Shown: in pieces, positions 9,614-18,439 of the stretch
Numbering within the stretch: position 1 is the first letter of the stretch
How the letters are laid out: each line of letters opens with the position of its first letter
Source: Podochytrium sp. JEL0797
Taxonomy: Eukaryota; Chytridiomycota; Chytridiomycetes; Chytridiales; Chytriomycetaceae
Length of the DNA stretch: 23,824 bases
Reading direction: 5' to 3'
Assembly: GCA_027596195.1 (NCBI GenBank)
Contig: JADGJG010000330.1
Coordinates: 1-23,824, forward strand
Translations under genes and position numbers: made by a program
Notes under the pieces: model-generated
The model's input: only the letters and a program-made list of their open reading frames with translations
Told to the model about the DNA's origin: nothing
The model's database searches: none

Positions 9614-11277
9614 TCAATACTTTGGCCTCACAATATCGGGCTTGAATACAACGGGATGAGTCTCGGGGGTCTATGTGAGAAAACAATCGAAAAACGCGTT
9701 CAGCAAACGGAATTCGTAGCAAAAAACCCAAAGAAAAAATCAACTCACGGCTCTCTCGTCTTCCTTCCAAATCTTGATGGTCTTGTCTCCCTCGCCCGTA
9801 ATCAAACGCAGACCCGTTTGGTCGAATGATGAACAGAAAATTCCGTTTTCACTGTCCAATGAACCGGGTTGCGCAGCTGCCTCGGCTGTTTGGAAGTTGT
9901 ATCCAGTTTTCCAGTCCCAGAAATACATGGATCCGTTGTCGCCTGAAAGAGTGCGACAAAGGAGGGGGGAAAAGTTTAGAAAAGTGGCCACAGACGAAAA
10001 ACCAAAAGCAGCAGATTCCCCTCACCTCCAGAGAACATGACATTATCCTGATTAATGCTCAACGTGTTGACAATCGAATTCTGACCCGCCAAGTTCTGAA
10101 TAAACTCTCCCCTCGGACACTTCCACTGCTTAATATTGTCCGTACTCGCACTCGCGAACGTGTATTCGTTGGGATTGATGGCCAAAGCGCGCACCGATTT
10201 TTTGTGGTTCGTCAACGTGGTCGTGCACTTTCCAGCCGCCAAGTCCCAAAGCTTAACAGTCGAGTCGGACGACGCCGTGATAATCTGCGGGTCCGCTTCC
10301 TGCGTTTTCACGTCCGTCACGGTGCCTTGGTGTCCCGTGAGCGCAAAGATTTGGTTTTTGGTACGAATATCCCACACGCGGCCCGTGGCATCGCGACCTC
10401 CCGTGACGAGTACATCGAGGGTGGGGTGTAACGACATGCAATAGATTCCACTGAGGTGGCCGTGGTATTGACGGATGACTTTGTTGTATTCGAGATCCCA
10501 GCATTTGATTTGTTTGTCTTCACCGGCACTGAATAGATACGGATGGCGTGTGGATACTGCGAGGCCTCGAATGGATGAGATGTGGCCCGTGAGTGAGAGT
10601 TTCAATGTTCCGGTGGCCAGATCCCAAATCTAAGGAACTGTGAGCGAGACGAGCGACGGAACGCGAGAAACTGCGAGAATGCACACCTTGATGACGCGAT
10701 CACCTGCACCGGTGGCGAACCATTCGTTGCTGGGATCCACGGTAATGGCCCTGACCCAGCCCAGATGGCCACTGATGACGCGCATGAGCTTCCAGGGAGC
10801 ATGCCACTCTGGCTTTGGGATTTTGCGGGATTCCTTGATGCGCACGAGAGCTGTTGCGGATTCTTTGCCTGCGCTTTCGAGTTTCGGCAGGCCCATTTTG
10901 GATCTCAAGGCGACGGTTCCAGACGCGGAGTTGTCTGCGGCAGCGTTTGCGACGGGGATTGATTCAATCAGCGAGTTGACGGAGGTCTTTGGCTGTTCGG
11001 TCTGGTCCTTTGGCACTGGCTTCTGCTGTGCAGCCACAAAGGGCGGCAGTTCGCGCACATCAGCCCATTCGTCGAGGATCTTTGCGGCGAGCATGATGCG
11101 CTGGCTGGAAGGGCTTAGGACTGCGCTTTAGAAAACAAACACACACACACACCTCCTGGGATCGTCTTCAGCCACGGCACAACCCGCCTTGAAGATGCGG
11201 TGCGTGTTTGCCGCAGAGGCAGCGAGGAGCGAGGCGAGGGGTGTCTCGCTGGCAGGAAGCACCGCAGTCTCGTCCAT
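9614..11277 (-). CDS. PLRG1: Pleiotropic regulator 1 (Prp46-type spliceosomal WD40 protein)
   Basis: In transcript order the exons are 11277-11153, 11104-10687, 10629-10026, 9942-9749 and 9670-9614, giving 465 residues (human PLRG1 has 514). This core member of the Prp19/NTC complex acts in the nucleus in spliceosome activation. The N-terminal piece reads THRIF then [11 protein letters not shown], matching THDMF and SHKRKMAIKL in human. The linker before the propeller is shortened. The WD40 part opens with [16 protein letters not shown] and contains [36 protein letters not shown] and [11 protein letters not shown]. The tail TPETHPV then KPDIVRPKY matches the human end. The first intron starts inside a GT repeat, so its exact donor is slightly uncertain, but AG|GTGTGT keeps phase. 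The first exon lies 27 nt from the start codon of the divergent CLASRP gene. Confidence 0.95.
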
Positions 11278-11304
11278 GTTTTTTTTTTGTTTCTCAATTC
11301 GAGA
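11278..11304. promoter_or_regulatory. 27-nt spacer between divergent PLRG1 and CLASRP start codons
   Basis: The whole distance between the two start codons is 27 nt and includes a T10 run (11279-11288). Both 5' UTRs and any shared promoter must therefore reach into the coding sequence of the neighbour, or the leaders must be almost absent. This follows from the two start assignments. The CLASRP start is the less certain one. Confidence 0.6.
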
Positions 11305-12905
11305 ATGAAAAAGGAACGCGAGAATGAACTCAAGGCCGCCCGCAGCGCACGCCGCCTCGAAGCACTGGCACAGCGAGACCCGAGAAATCTACTGCGTATC
11401 TCAGGGACGGGTGTGTACCGAGATGTACTATCCATTCCCATTTCAGAACCTAATCATTATGCAGCCCAGAAACTCCACCTCGCTGCCAACACTCCCGAAA
11501 GTCTTCTTGTTTGGCAGGGCGATGGCATCACAACCATCGACAGATTCGATGCCAGGAACGAGCTCGGCTTTCTCGCCCCGGCCGACATTGGACCAGAAAT
11601 CAATCTCGATCCCGCAGACGACTCAACGCAAACCACCTCTGCCCATTCCCATCTGCAACTCTCGAGAGACGAGGCCGCGCTCGAAAACAGCCTCAACTTT
11701 GAGAGATTCAGGGACTTGCTTGAGAACGACGTGGCTCTGAAGCGGCCGGAAGCAGTGATTTCATTCATCGACACTTATTGGAACGACCTATATCTCATGA
11801 GGCCTGAAGAGCGCACGAAGCCGCGCTCAATGTCTCACCACACGGCTCCTTCGGAAGAGTCTCTTGAACAACTTGTTGCTGAACTCACGTCCGAAGAAAC
11901 AATTCTCGATCTCATCCCTGACCTGAATGCATCAAATATCGACTCTCTAAACGTGATTGGAAAGCAATACTCGATCGAAAACGCGTATGGGTACTTCAAA
12001 TCCGAACTCGAGTCCGCTTCAGCTGCCCCTGGAAAGAAATCGGTCTGACCACACATACACCCTTCCTGTTTTGCAAAAAGCCAACCTCTCCTCATTTATT
12101 CTGTTTGATTTGCTCACGCGTTTTGTCTCTTCTTTGTCCTCAGAAAAAACGCGACCGCGGTGCCTCCTCGCGCCAATCATTTCGCGGAGCCTCGAGAAAC
12201 CGCAACAACAGTTCCTCCGACTCCAGCAGCTCATCCTCCGAAGACGAACCACCTGGAAACTCGAGCTTTGTTCTCGAATTCGAAACAACGGGTCCTTCCG
12301 ATGACGCCATGTCGCCGGGAACAACGGACCGTACCTCTACGAACCATTCGACGGCCATGGCTGATTCGGAACCCGTTCTTCCCATTCACTTGCGTGTTGT
12401 CAAACCGTCGAAGTTTTCGCGGAATATTGCCGAGTCTGAATGGGAACGGCGTTCTTTGGATACCGGTGGTGGCAGGATTGCGTCGTCGGTGGTTCGGATG
12501 GACGATGAAGATGAAGACGTGTTTGGTTTGAAGGAAAGTGGTGGGTCTGCAGTGAGATCTCGGCATGCGCCGTCTGAAGTGGATCGGGAAGGCGGTTCAA
12601 GTTCATCTGCCGCACCTACACAACGGCCCGAATCTCCCACCAAGCCCTTGTCGGCTTCGGAAAAGCTTAAAATGAGGGCCAGGATGGCGTTGGGCAAGCA
12701 AAGTGGGTCTTTTTTTGTCTTATGCGTGCGTTTATTTGATTTCTGTTTTTGTTTTCCAGTTGTGGCTGACGAAAAGAGTGAAGTCTTGTTCAAGAAACGC
12801 AAGACGGGAACCTTGGCGTCGCAAAAGAAACGAGTCGCGGTGGCCCACCGGAGCAGGAGCGCGAGTCCCGAATTGGATGAATTTGGGAGAACCGTGAGAA
12901 AATAA
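11305..12905 (+). CDS. CLASRP: CLK4-associating SR-like protein (SWAP N-terminal domain)
   Basis: Exons 11305-12042, 12144-12702 and 12760-12905 give 480 residues. The N-terminal part matches the DRY_EERY (suppressor-of-white-apricot N-terminal) domain of CLASRP/SFRS16. WQGDGITTIDRFDAR corresponds to human WQGDTNNMIDRFDVR, and LNFERFRDLLENDVA to CNYERYRGLVQNDFA. Family members are nuclear alternative-splicing regulators that bind Clk kinases. The middle holds a serine-rich, acidic run after residue 246 (SSSDSSSSSSEDEP), and the C-terminus has RSRSASPE, a much reduced RS region compared with animals. ATG 11305 is the first in-frame ATG. It lacks about 15 residues present at the human N-terminus (MWHEARKHERK), and no upstream exon encoding them was found. 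The stop codon overlaps a duplicated AATAAA element. Confidence 0.87.
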
Positions 12906-12936
12906 AATGAATTCAATCAATAAAATGAATTCAATC
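12901..12936 (+). repeat. Tandem 18-bp duplication over the CLASRP stop codon and poly(A) signal
   Basis: The unit AATAAAATGAATTCAATC occurs twice in a row (12901-12918 and 12919-12936) with no mismatch. The first unit contains the CLASRP TAA stop, and each unit contains one AATAAA. A third AATAAA follows at 12998-13003. Confidence 0.9.
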
Positions 12937-13102
12937 ATGGAAATAAGAGCGTCGCGCCCTGCCCTCCCATGCCTGCGGAAATGCACCAATTTCGAACAAT
13001 AAAATAACTATATAAAAAACTATCTTTCTTCTCTTTTCTTTTTCTTCCAATTCTTAAATATCTCCACCCCAGCAACAAAAAGTATTCGAAACAGAACCCC
13101 GA

Positions 13103-14579
13103 TCAGAAATCGGAGTCGAGCGTAAACTCGTGCTTTCCCTTGCTCATTACGCCCCTGAACACGACAAAAAAAAGTCACAGCGATAATCAGCAAATACATA
13201 CAAAGCGTAACAAGGAATAAGCAAAAAAGGTGGCACAACTCACGCTTTCTGGTACTCGCCCACCTTCTTTTCGAAAAAGTTGGTCTTTCCCTGCAACGAA
13301 ATCAAATCCATAAAGTCGAACGGATTCTCCACATTCCACAACTTGGTGCACCCCAGAGACACCAACAGTCGGTCCGCCACAAACTCAATGTACTGGCTCA
13401 TCAAATCCGCGTTCATCCCAATCAACTTCACAGGAAGCGCGTCAATCAAAAACTCCTTCTCATACAACACAGCCTCCGTAATAATCTCATGCACCCTTTC
13501 CTGCGAGAGCTTGTTTTTGAGCAGGGAGAAAAGGAGACACGCGAAATCCGTGTGGAGTCCTTCATCGCGGGACACGAGTTCGTTGCTGAATGTGAGACCG
13601 GGCATGAGACCGCGCTTCTTGAGCCAAAAGATGGACGCGAAGGATCCCGAGAAGAAGATGCCTTCAATGGCGGCGAAGGCAACGAGACGTTCGGCGTACG
13701 AGGCTTCCTTGCTTTCGATCCATTTGAGGGCCCAGTCGGCCTTCTTTCTGATGCATGGGACTGTTTGTGTGTGATTTGTGTGCGTTTTTTGAGAGTAAGC
13801 AGGAGTCAGAATGAATGAAATCGTTTGTCAGCAGTAGAAAAAAAGTTCAAACTCAACTCGTGTCGATTCCATCAAACAAGTACTCGCGCTGCGCCGGGTC
13901 CTTGACATATGTATCAATCAAAATGGAGTACATCTCACTGTGGATGTTTTCAATCATAATCTGTGCAATTTGGTCAGCTGGTTTCGTCCGAACAGACCCA
14001 AGCAAAACAAACAAAAATAACTCACTTGGAAGCCATAGAAGCATCGAGCCTCTGGAATCTGAATATCGTTGCAGAATCGTTGGACAAGGTTCTCGTTGAC
14101 GATACCGTCCGAAGCAGCAAAGAAGGCGAGAACGTGCGAGATGAAGTAACGCTCGTCGTCGTTGAGTTTGTTTTCCCAGTCCGAGGTGTCCTTCGAAAGA
14201 TCAACCTCCTCCACCGTCCAAAACGAAGCCTTTTGTGTTTAGGAGGTGGGTGGAAAGTTGGGGGGGGGGAATAAGAATTTAACTCCATCCCCACCACCGC
14301 GAGGGTAAAAGAATCGGAATCAAAACAAACAAGACACTCACTTCGGCCTTTTTATACATCTGCCAGACCTGTGTGGAAGGGTGTGTGTGTGTGTGTTTAT
14401 GAGAGGGTGAATTTTGTTGGTCACGGTAACCATACCTCTTGGTACTTGATGGGGAACAGCACGAAGCGCTTCGAGTTGGGCGCGAGAATGGGTTCGTACA
14501 CAGTGGCGGCAGCAGCAACCTCTTTGGTTGCAACAACGCTGGGCGTCGTCGTGGTTGGGTCAGCGGGAGTCACAGTCAT
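13103..14579 (-). CDS. RNR2: Ribonucleoside-diphosphate reductase small subunit (R2)
   Basis: Exons in transcript order are 14579-14436, 14368-14342, 14229-14026, 13960-13858, 13760-13244 and 13154-13103, giving 348 residues. The protein carries the diiron/tyrosyl-radical centre that, with the large subunit, reduces NDPs to dNDPs. Visible landmarks are [27 protein letters not shown] (iron ligand Asp67), [10 protein letters not shown] (ligands Glu129 and His132, radical Tyr136), [48 protein letters not shown] and [19 protein letters not shown]. The C-terminus EFTLDSDF is the docking tail for R1. The N-terminal region is shorter than in yeast or mammals. Exon 2 is only 27 nt (nine codons, phase 0 on both sides) and is needed for the invariant WQMYKKAE. 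Phase is consistent across all five junctions. Confidence 0.96.
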
Positions 14580-15145
14580 GTTTGAGAATTTGGAAGCAAA
14601 AAAAAACAAGTGTTCGAAGCAAATTCTGTTTGTCCGATCTGCGAATGGACGCCATCGCGAAATTAAAAAAACACCACGCACTGGTCTTTCTCGGAGCGGG
14701 TGACTTGAGTCTTAAGAGCAGCTTCAAGGCTTCTGGGGAGACGTGGCATTTCTGACCAAGAGTGCGACGCGTTTCGGATGTGTTGTAAGGAAAAAAATAG
14801 GCTGCTACCCTTGCAGTAGATTTTGGAATGTCATAAACCCCATTGGTTCCATTTTTCATGACTGTTTGTGTGTGCTGAGTGAGTTTCAAAACGGCCTCGA
14901 CCGACGTGCTTCGACGCTTTGAATTCGAGATGGAACTGCTTGACGATATTATCAACCAATCCAAAAGCGTGTCAAAAGTGGAATCTCGCCTGTCGAGAAA
15001 TACATTCCTGACCGTGTGGTTTCGAAAGTATCCCAATAAGAGGAACGGAAAAAAACCAATGCATGCCATTATTTCTCCTTCATTTTAAACATGACACGTT
15101 CTTTAATTGCAAGTTTGTGCAGGTCGAGAAAAAAATCATTCCCTT
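14580..15145. other. Unassigned region between RNR2 and TOM22
   Basis: Both neighbours are transcribed leftwards, so this stretch should hold the TOM22 3' end and the RNR2 promoter. Open frames exist on both strands. The minus frame is open from about 15069 to 14560. On the plus strand a short coding-like segment starts at ATG 14930 (MELLDDIINQSKS, ending at 15088). None resembles a known family and no splice join made them convincing. Confidence 0.4.
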
Positions 15146-15720
15146 TTATGCTGATTGTGTCACTTCATTCTGAATCTGAGCCGCCTGCGTTGCCTGGACT
15201 CTCTGCGCATTCTCCTGCTGGATCGCAAAGCTCTCTCTCTCAATCTCCAAAGCGATGGGCATCAACACGAGCAACGCACTCGTGGCCACTACCCACAAAC
15301 CCTTTCCAACAAACTGGGCGGACGAGAATCCGATCGAAACGGTGTTGGAAACAGTGGTAGAGACGGCGTGGCGGGTAGTTGGCGGGATGATGTCGGCGAG
15401 GGCGGCGATTCGTTCGAGGAGGGTTTCGTTTTCGAATTCTTCGTCCTGGGAGGAGGGTTGGGTTGAGCAAATGTCAGTGTGTTGATCAGGAAATGTGTCA
15501 TAGTGGTTCGGAGGGTACTGCTGAGCGGGCAAGGAGTGGGGAGGCATGAACAAGAGGTGGTTATACATCCGACTCGAACTCTTCCTCGTCCTCGGTGATG
15601 AATTCGTCGTCTTCCTCCTCTCCTGTTGTGATCATGCAGGTATTAGTATGGCTGAGTAAGTAGTCGTGGAAGCAGGCATGTCTCACCTCTCAAATCGACG
15701 ATTTCCTGGTTGTGCATCAT
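15146..15720 (-). CDS. TOM22: Mitochondrial import receptor subunit Tom22
   Basis: Exons 15720-15687, 15622-15567 and 15445-15146 (transcript order) give 129 residues. Tom22 is the central receptor and organiser of the TOM complex in the outer mitochondrial membrane. The cytosolic N-terminus is strongly acidic (EEEDDEFITEDEEEFESDDEEFENE), as expected for presequence binding. The family signature follows: ETLLERIAALADIIPPTTR at residues 37-55. A single transmembrane helix (about residues 79-96, KGLWVVATSALLVLMPIAL) keeps the conserved proline (Pro93). The intermembrane-space tail is Gln/Ala-rich. The two introns start with GTGAGA and GTATAA, and the phases agree. ATG 15720 was chosen because it directly precedes the acidic domain, although the frame stays open further upstream. 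Confidence 0.92.
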
Positions 15721-15862
15721 ATTTTGCTTTTTTTTGTTGCGAAAAATTGAAGAGGTGGTTGAAATTTGGATGACACTCTTGCCGAAGCATTCTTCAAAGG
15801 AATAGAAGGAGAGAAAAAGAAGAAGAAAAGAACGATGAATTCGCTCGTGTCTCAGACACTCA

Positions 15863-17010
15863 CATCGGACACAGATGCAGGTTGCGTGTGATGCATTCCG
15901 CACTGGACAGCAGGATGCGCTACTGCTGTTGCGTCCTTGTCATTGTCGGCAAGCGAGGCGTTTTCGGCGACTGAGAACAAGGACGCACAGCACCGCAACG
16001 CCCTCAACGAAACCGCAGCCCAAATCGCCCTTGAACTCGCCGCCTGGCAAACAACTCTCGACGCTGCCCACTTGGACGCCTCGTATGAAATCGCCCAACT
16101 GAAACTCCAAAACAGCCTACGCGCCACTCAACTCACCGACCTGCCCTTTGATGTGCTTGTCCAAATCTCTGGCTGCATCCAAAACAGATCAAAAAATTGT
16201 TGCCCACTCACACCAGACCCAAGTTCAACACAGGGTCGTTTGCCAGAATGTGTCTGAAACGCAACTTCGTGGACCCCGTCACAGACGACGAACTCGATTC
16301 TGACTCGGTCTGGTTGTGGAAAAATCAGTTGTGGGCTCAAGCCTTTGCCGAGGAATTTCTTGCCGACTAACGCGTCATCGTCCTGTTCGGACATTGTGCG
16401 GACGCACCCCTTCCCGCTTCCATAGGTATCCTCAAGAACGCAACAGAGCTATCCCTCTCGGGCCGAATTCACCCTTCCATCACCCATCCATCACCTCCCT
16501 CTCAAATCTGACCGATCTGAACCTCGCCTTCAATGCACTGTCAATACACTCACTGGTCCCATTCCTTCCGGCTTTGGATTCCTCGTCAATCTCGAGAGCC
16601 TCGCTCTCGAGGAGAACCAACTCACAGGCTCCATTCCATCCGAGTTTGGCAACCTCAAGCGGCTCGAAAGGCTGACTCTCCGGGACAATAATCTCATGGG
16701 TCCCATTCCCGTCGAGCTCTATTCTCTTGTTTTCTTGTCCTTTCTGGACCTCGGATCCAACTATCTGACTTGCTCAATTGATTCAAAGATTGGGGAATTG
16801 ACTGCCCTCGAATTCTTGTCGCTCTGCATAACCGTCTCACGGGCCAGGTTCCGAGAAGCATGTTGAATCTCGTCAATCTAGAGGACTGCGAGTTGCAAGG
16901 AAACTCGGGTCTAACTTGTCCGTTTGAATTTGACTTTTGGGATGAGGATGCCGAGGAGGATGGGGATGGAGTGGGATCTGAAGACGAAGATGAGGATTGG
17001 GAGGATCAGT
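15863..17010 (+). pseudogene. F-box-like/LRR 'L domain-like' pseudogene, copy A
   Basis: This copy aligns base by base with copy B (17221-18366) and begins abruptly where B has codon 20, so its 5' end is missing. Readable pieces in changing frames include MQVACDAFR, ELAAWQTTLDAAH, LTDLPFDVLVQ (F-box-like), WKNQLWAQAFAEEFLAD, then plant-type LRRs such as LTGPIPSGFGFLVNLESLAL, LTGSIPSEFGNLKRLERLTL and MGPIPVELYSL. It ends with an acidic tail (EEDGDGVGSEDEDEDWEDQ) at 17010. Lesions compared with B include a 1-nt deletion after 15923, an in-frame TAA at 16368-16370 where B has CAA, and further shifts around 16500 and 16815. No splice sites explain the shifts. The intact protein would probably be an intracellular F-box-like/LRR protein; its role is unknown. 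Confidence 0.72.
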
Positions 17011-17102
17011 GATTGGGCAAGTGAGTTTTGCATGTTTGCCAAAGGAGATGATTGCTGTATTAAGTTGGAAATAAACAAAGTAACGGAGATTATTTTGAAT
17101 TT

Positions 17103-17190
17103 TGGTCAATCTCGAGGACTGCGAGTTGCAAAGAAACTCGGGCCTCACTTGCCCGTCTGAATTTGGCTTATTGCATGAGGATGCTGTAAC
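17103..17190 (+). pseudogene. 3' fragment of a third LRR gene copy
   Basis: The sequence from GGTCAATCTCGAGGACTGCG onward repeats the 3' end of copy A (from about 16870) with scattered differences. It covers the last LRR and the GLTCPFEF segment (here LTCPSEFGL) and then breaks off. It sits between copies A and B, so the array once held at least three units or was rearranged by unequal exchange. Confidence 0.7.
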
Positions 17191-17220
17191 AAACCCACCC
17201 CCAAAATCACGTGCAAAGCA

Positions 17221-18366
17221 ATGACCTCGCTTCCACTGCACACGCTCGTGCAACAGACCCTCACTGCGCTGCAGCAGCATCGGACGCAGATGCAGGTTGC
17301 GTGTGATGCGTTTCGCATTGGACAACAGGATGCGCTACGTGCTGTTGCGGCCTTCTCTTCTACGGCGAGTTCACACTTCGCCGTGACCGAAAACAAGGAC
17401 GCCCAGCAAATCTGCAGTGCAAATTGCGGAAGAACTCGCCGCCTGGCAAACAACTCTCGACGCTGCCCACTTGGCCGCCTCGCATGAAATCGCCCAACTG
17501 AAACTCCAAAACAGCCTGCACAACTCAACTCACCGACCTGCCCTTCGACGTGCTCGCCCAAGTATTCTCATGGCTCCATCCAAAACAGATCAAAGAACTG
17601 CGCGCCCTCTCGCACCAGATCCACGACTGTCTCAACACAAATCCTTTCCCAGAATATGTCTCAAACGCACCGTGGTGCCTCTATTCATAGAAAATGATTA
17701 TTGCCAGCTTGATTCCAACTCCATTTGGCTATGGAAGAATCAGCTGTGGGCCGCAGCGTATGCCGAGGAGTTTCTTGCCGACCAACCCATTGTCGTGCTG
17801 GACGAATTTTCGGACGCACCCCTTCCCGCTTCCATCCATCTCCTCAAAAACGCAACCTAACTAAGCATCTCCGGATCCTTCTATGGCCCCATCCACTCTT
17901 CCATTGCCTCCCTCACCAGTCTAACCATGCTGAGACTCGCCTTCAATCAACTCTCTGGCATCATTCCTTCCGAGTTTGGACTCCTCGTCAACCTCAAATG
18001 CCTCACAAATGCCTCGCTCTCCAGAAAAATAAACTGACGGGCCCCATTCCACCTGAAATCGTCAACCTCAAACGCCTCGAAAGTCTTTCTCTCGGCAACA
18101 ACGAGCTCACAGGTCTGATTCCTATCGAGCTGTATGCTCTCGTTTCCTTGACATATCTTGACCTCGCGAACAACTATCTGGCTGGCGAAATTGATTCAAA
18201 GATTGGAGAATTGACTGCCCTCCACTTCTTGTCGCTCCGCAACAATTTGCTGGCGGGCCAAGTTCCGAGATGCATTTTGAATCTGACCAGTCTGGAGAAT
18301 TGTGAGTTGCAAAGAAACTGGGGCCTGACTTGTCCGTTTATATTTTTCTTTTGGGGCGACGAGTAG
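17221..18366 (+). pseudogene. F-box-like/LRR 'L domain-like' pseudogene, copy B
   Basis: It keeps a start (MTSLPLHTLVQQTLTALQQH) and the region lost from copy A. The frame breaks near 17405-17420 and again at about 17515, where B is 2 nt shorter than A. Between these and 17660 the readable F-box-like segment is LTDLPFDVLAQVFSWLHPKQ then IKELRALSHQIHDCL. WLWKNQLWAAAYAEEFLADQ follows. A TAA stop at 17858-17860 stands where copy A reads GAG. After it come LRRs (LTSLTMLRLAFNQLSGIIPS, LTGPIPPEIVNLKRLESLSL, LTYLDLANNYLAGEI, LHFLSLRNNLLAGQVP). They are interrupted by an 11-bp tandem duplication (AAATGCCTCAC, 17996-18006). The acidic tail of copy A is absent; B ends WGDE. Multiple independent lesions argue for a pseudogene, although base-calling errors in a repeat cannot be excluded. 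Confidence 0.72.
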
Positions 18367-18439
18367 CGGTGATTGGTCCAAAACGTGGCAAATTAAAACC
18401 CCATAATCCCGAATTGTATTCCCACAAAATTCAAGCGTG

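Noticed and set aside
11193..11304. An earlier CLASRP start inside the antisense PLRG1 exon
   Set aside because: The upstream frame has only GTG-type starts and encodes nothing like the family N-terminus. ATG 11305 aligns with the family.
12386..12916. A 176-codon open frame on the minus strand
   Set aside because: It is antisense to CLASRP exons 2 and 3, and CLASRP has family support and consistent splicing.
14380..14400. GT/CA dinucleotide runs here and at 11141-11152 as functional repeats
   Set aside because: They are short runs inside introns of RNR2 and PLRG1 and look like ordinary intronic low complexity.
15863..18366. Intact LRR receptor genes with introns
   Set aside because: The frame changes coincide with small indels between the two copies, not with GT/AG sites, and in-frame stops are present. 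No signal peptide or transmembrane segment was seen.
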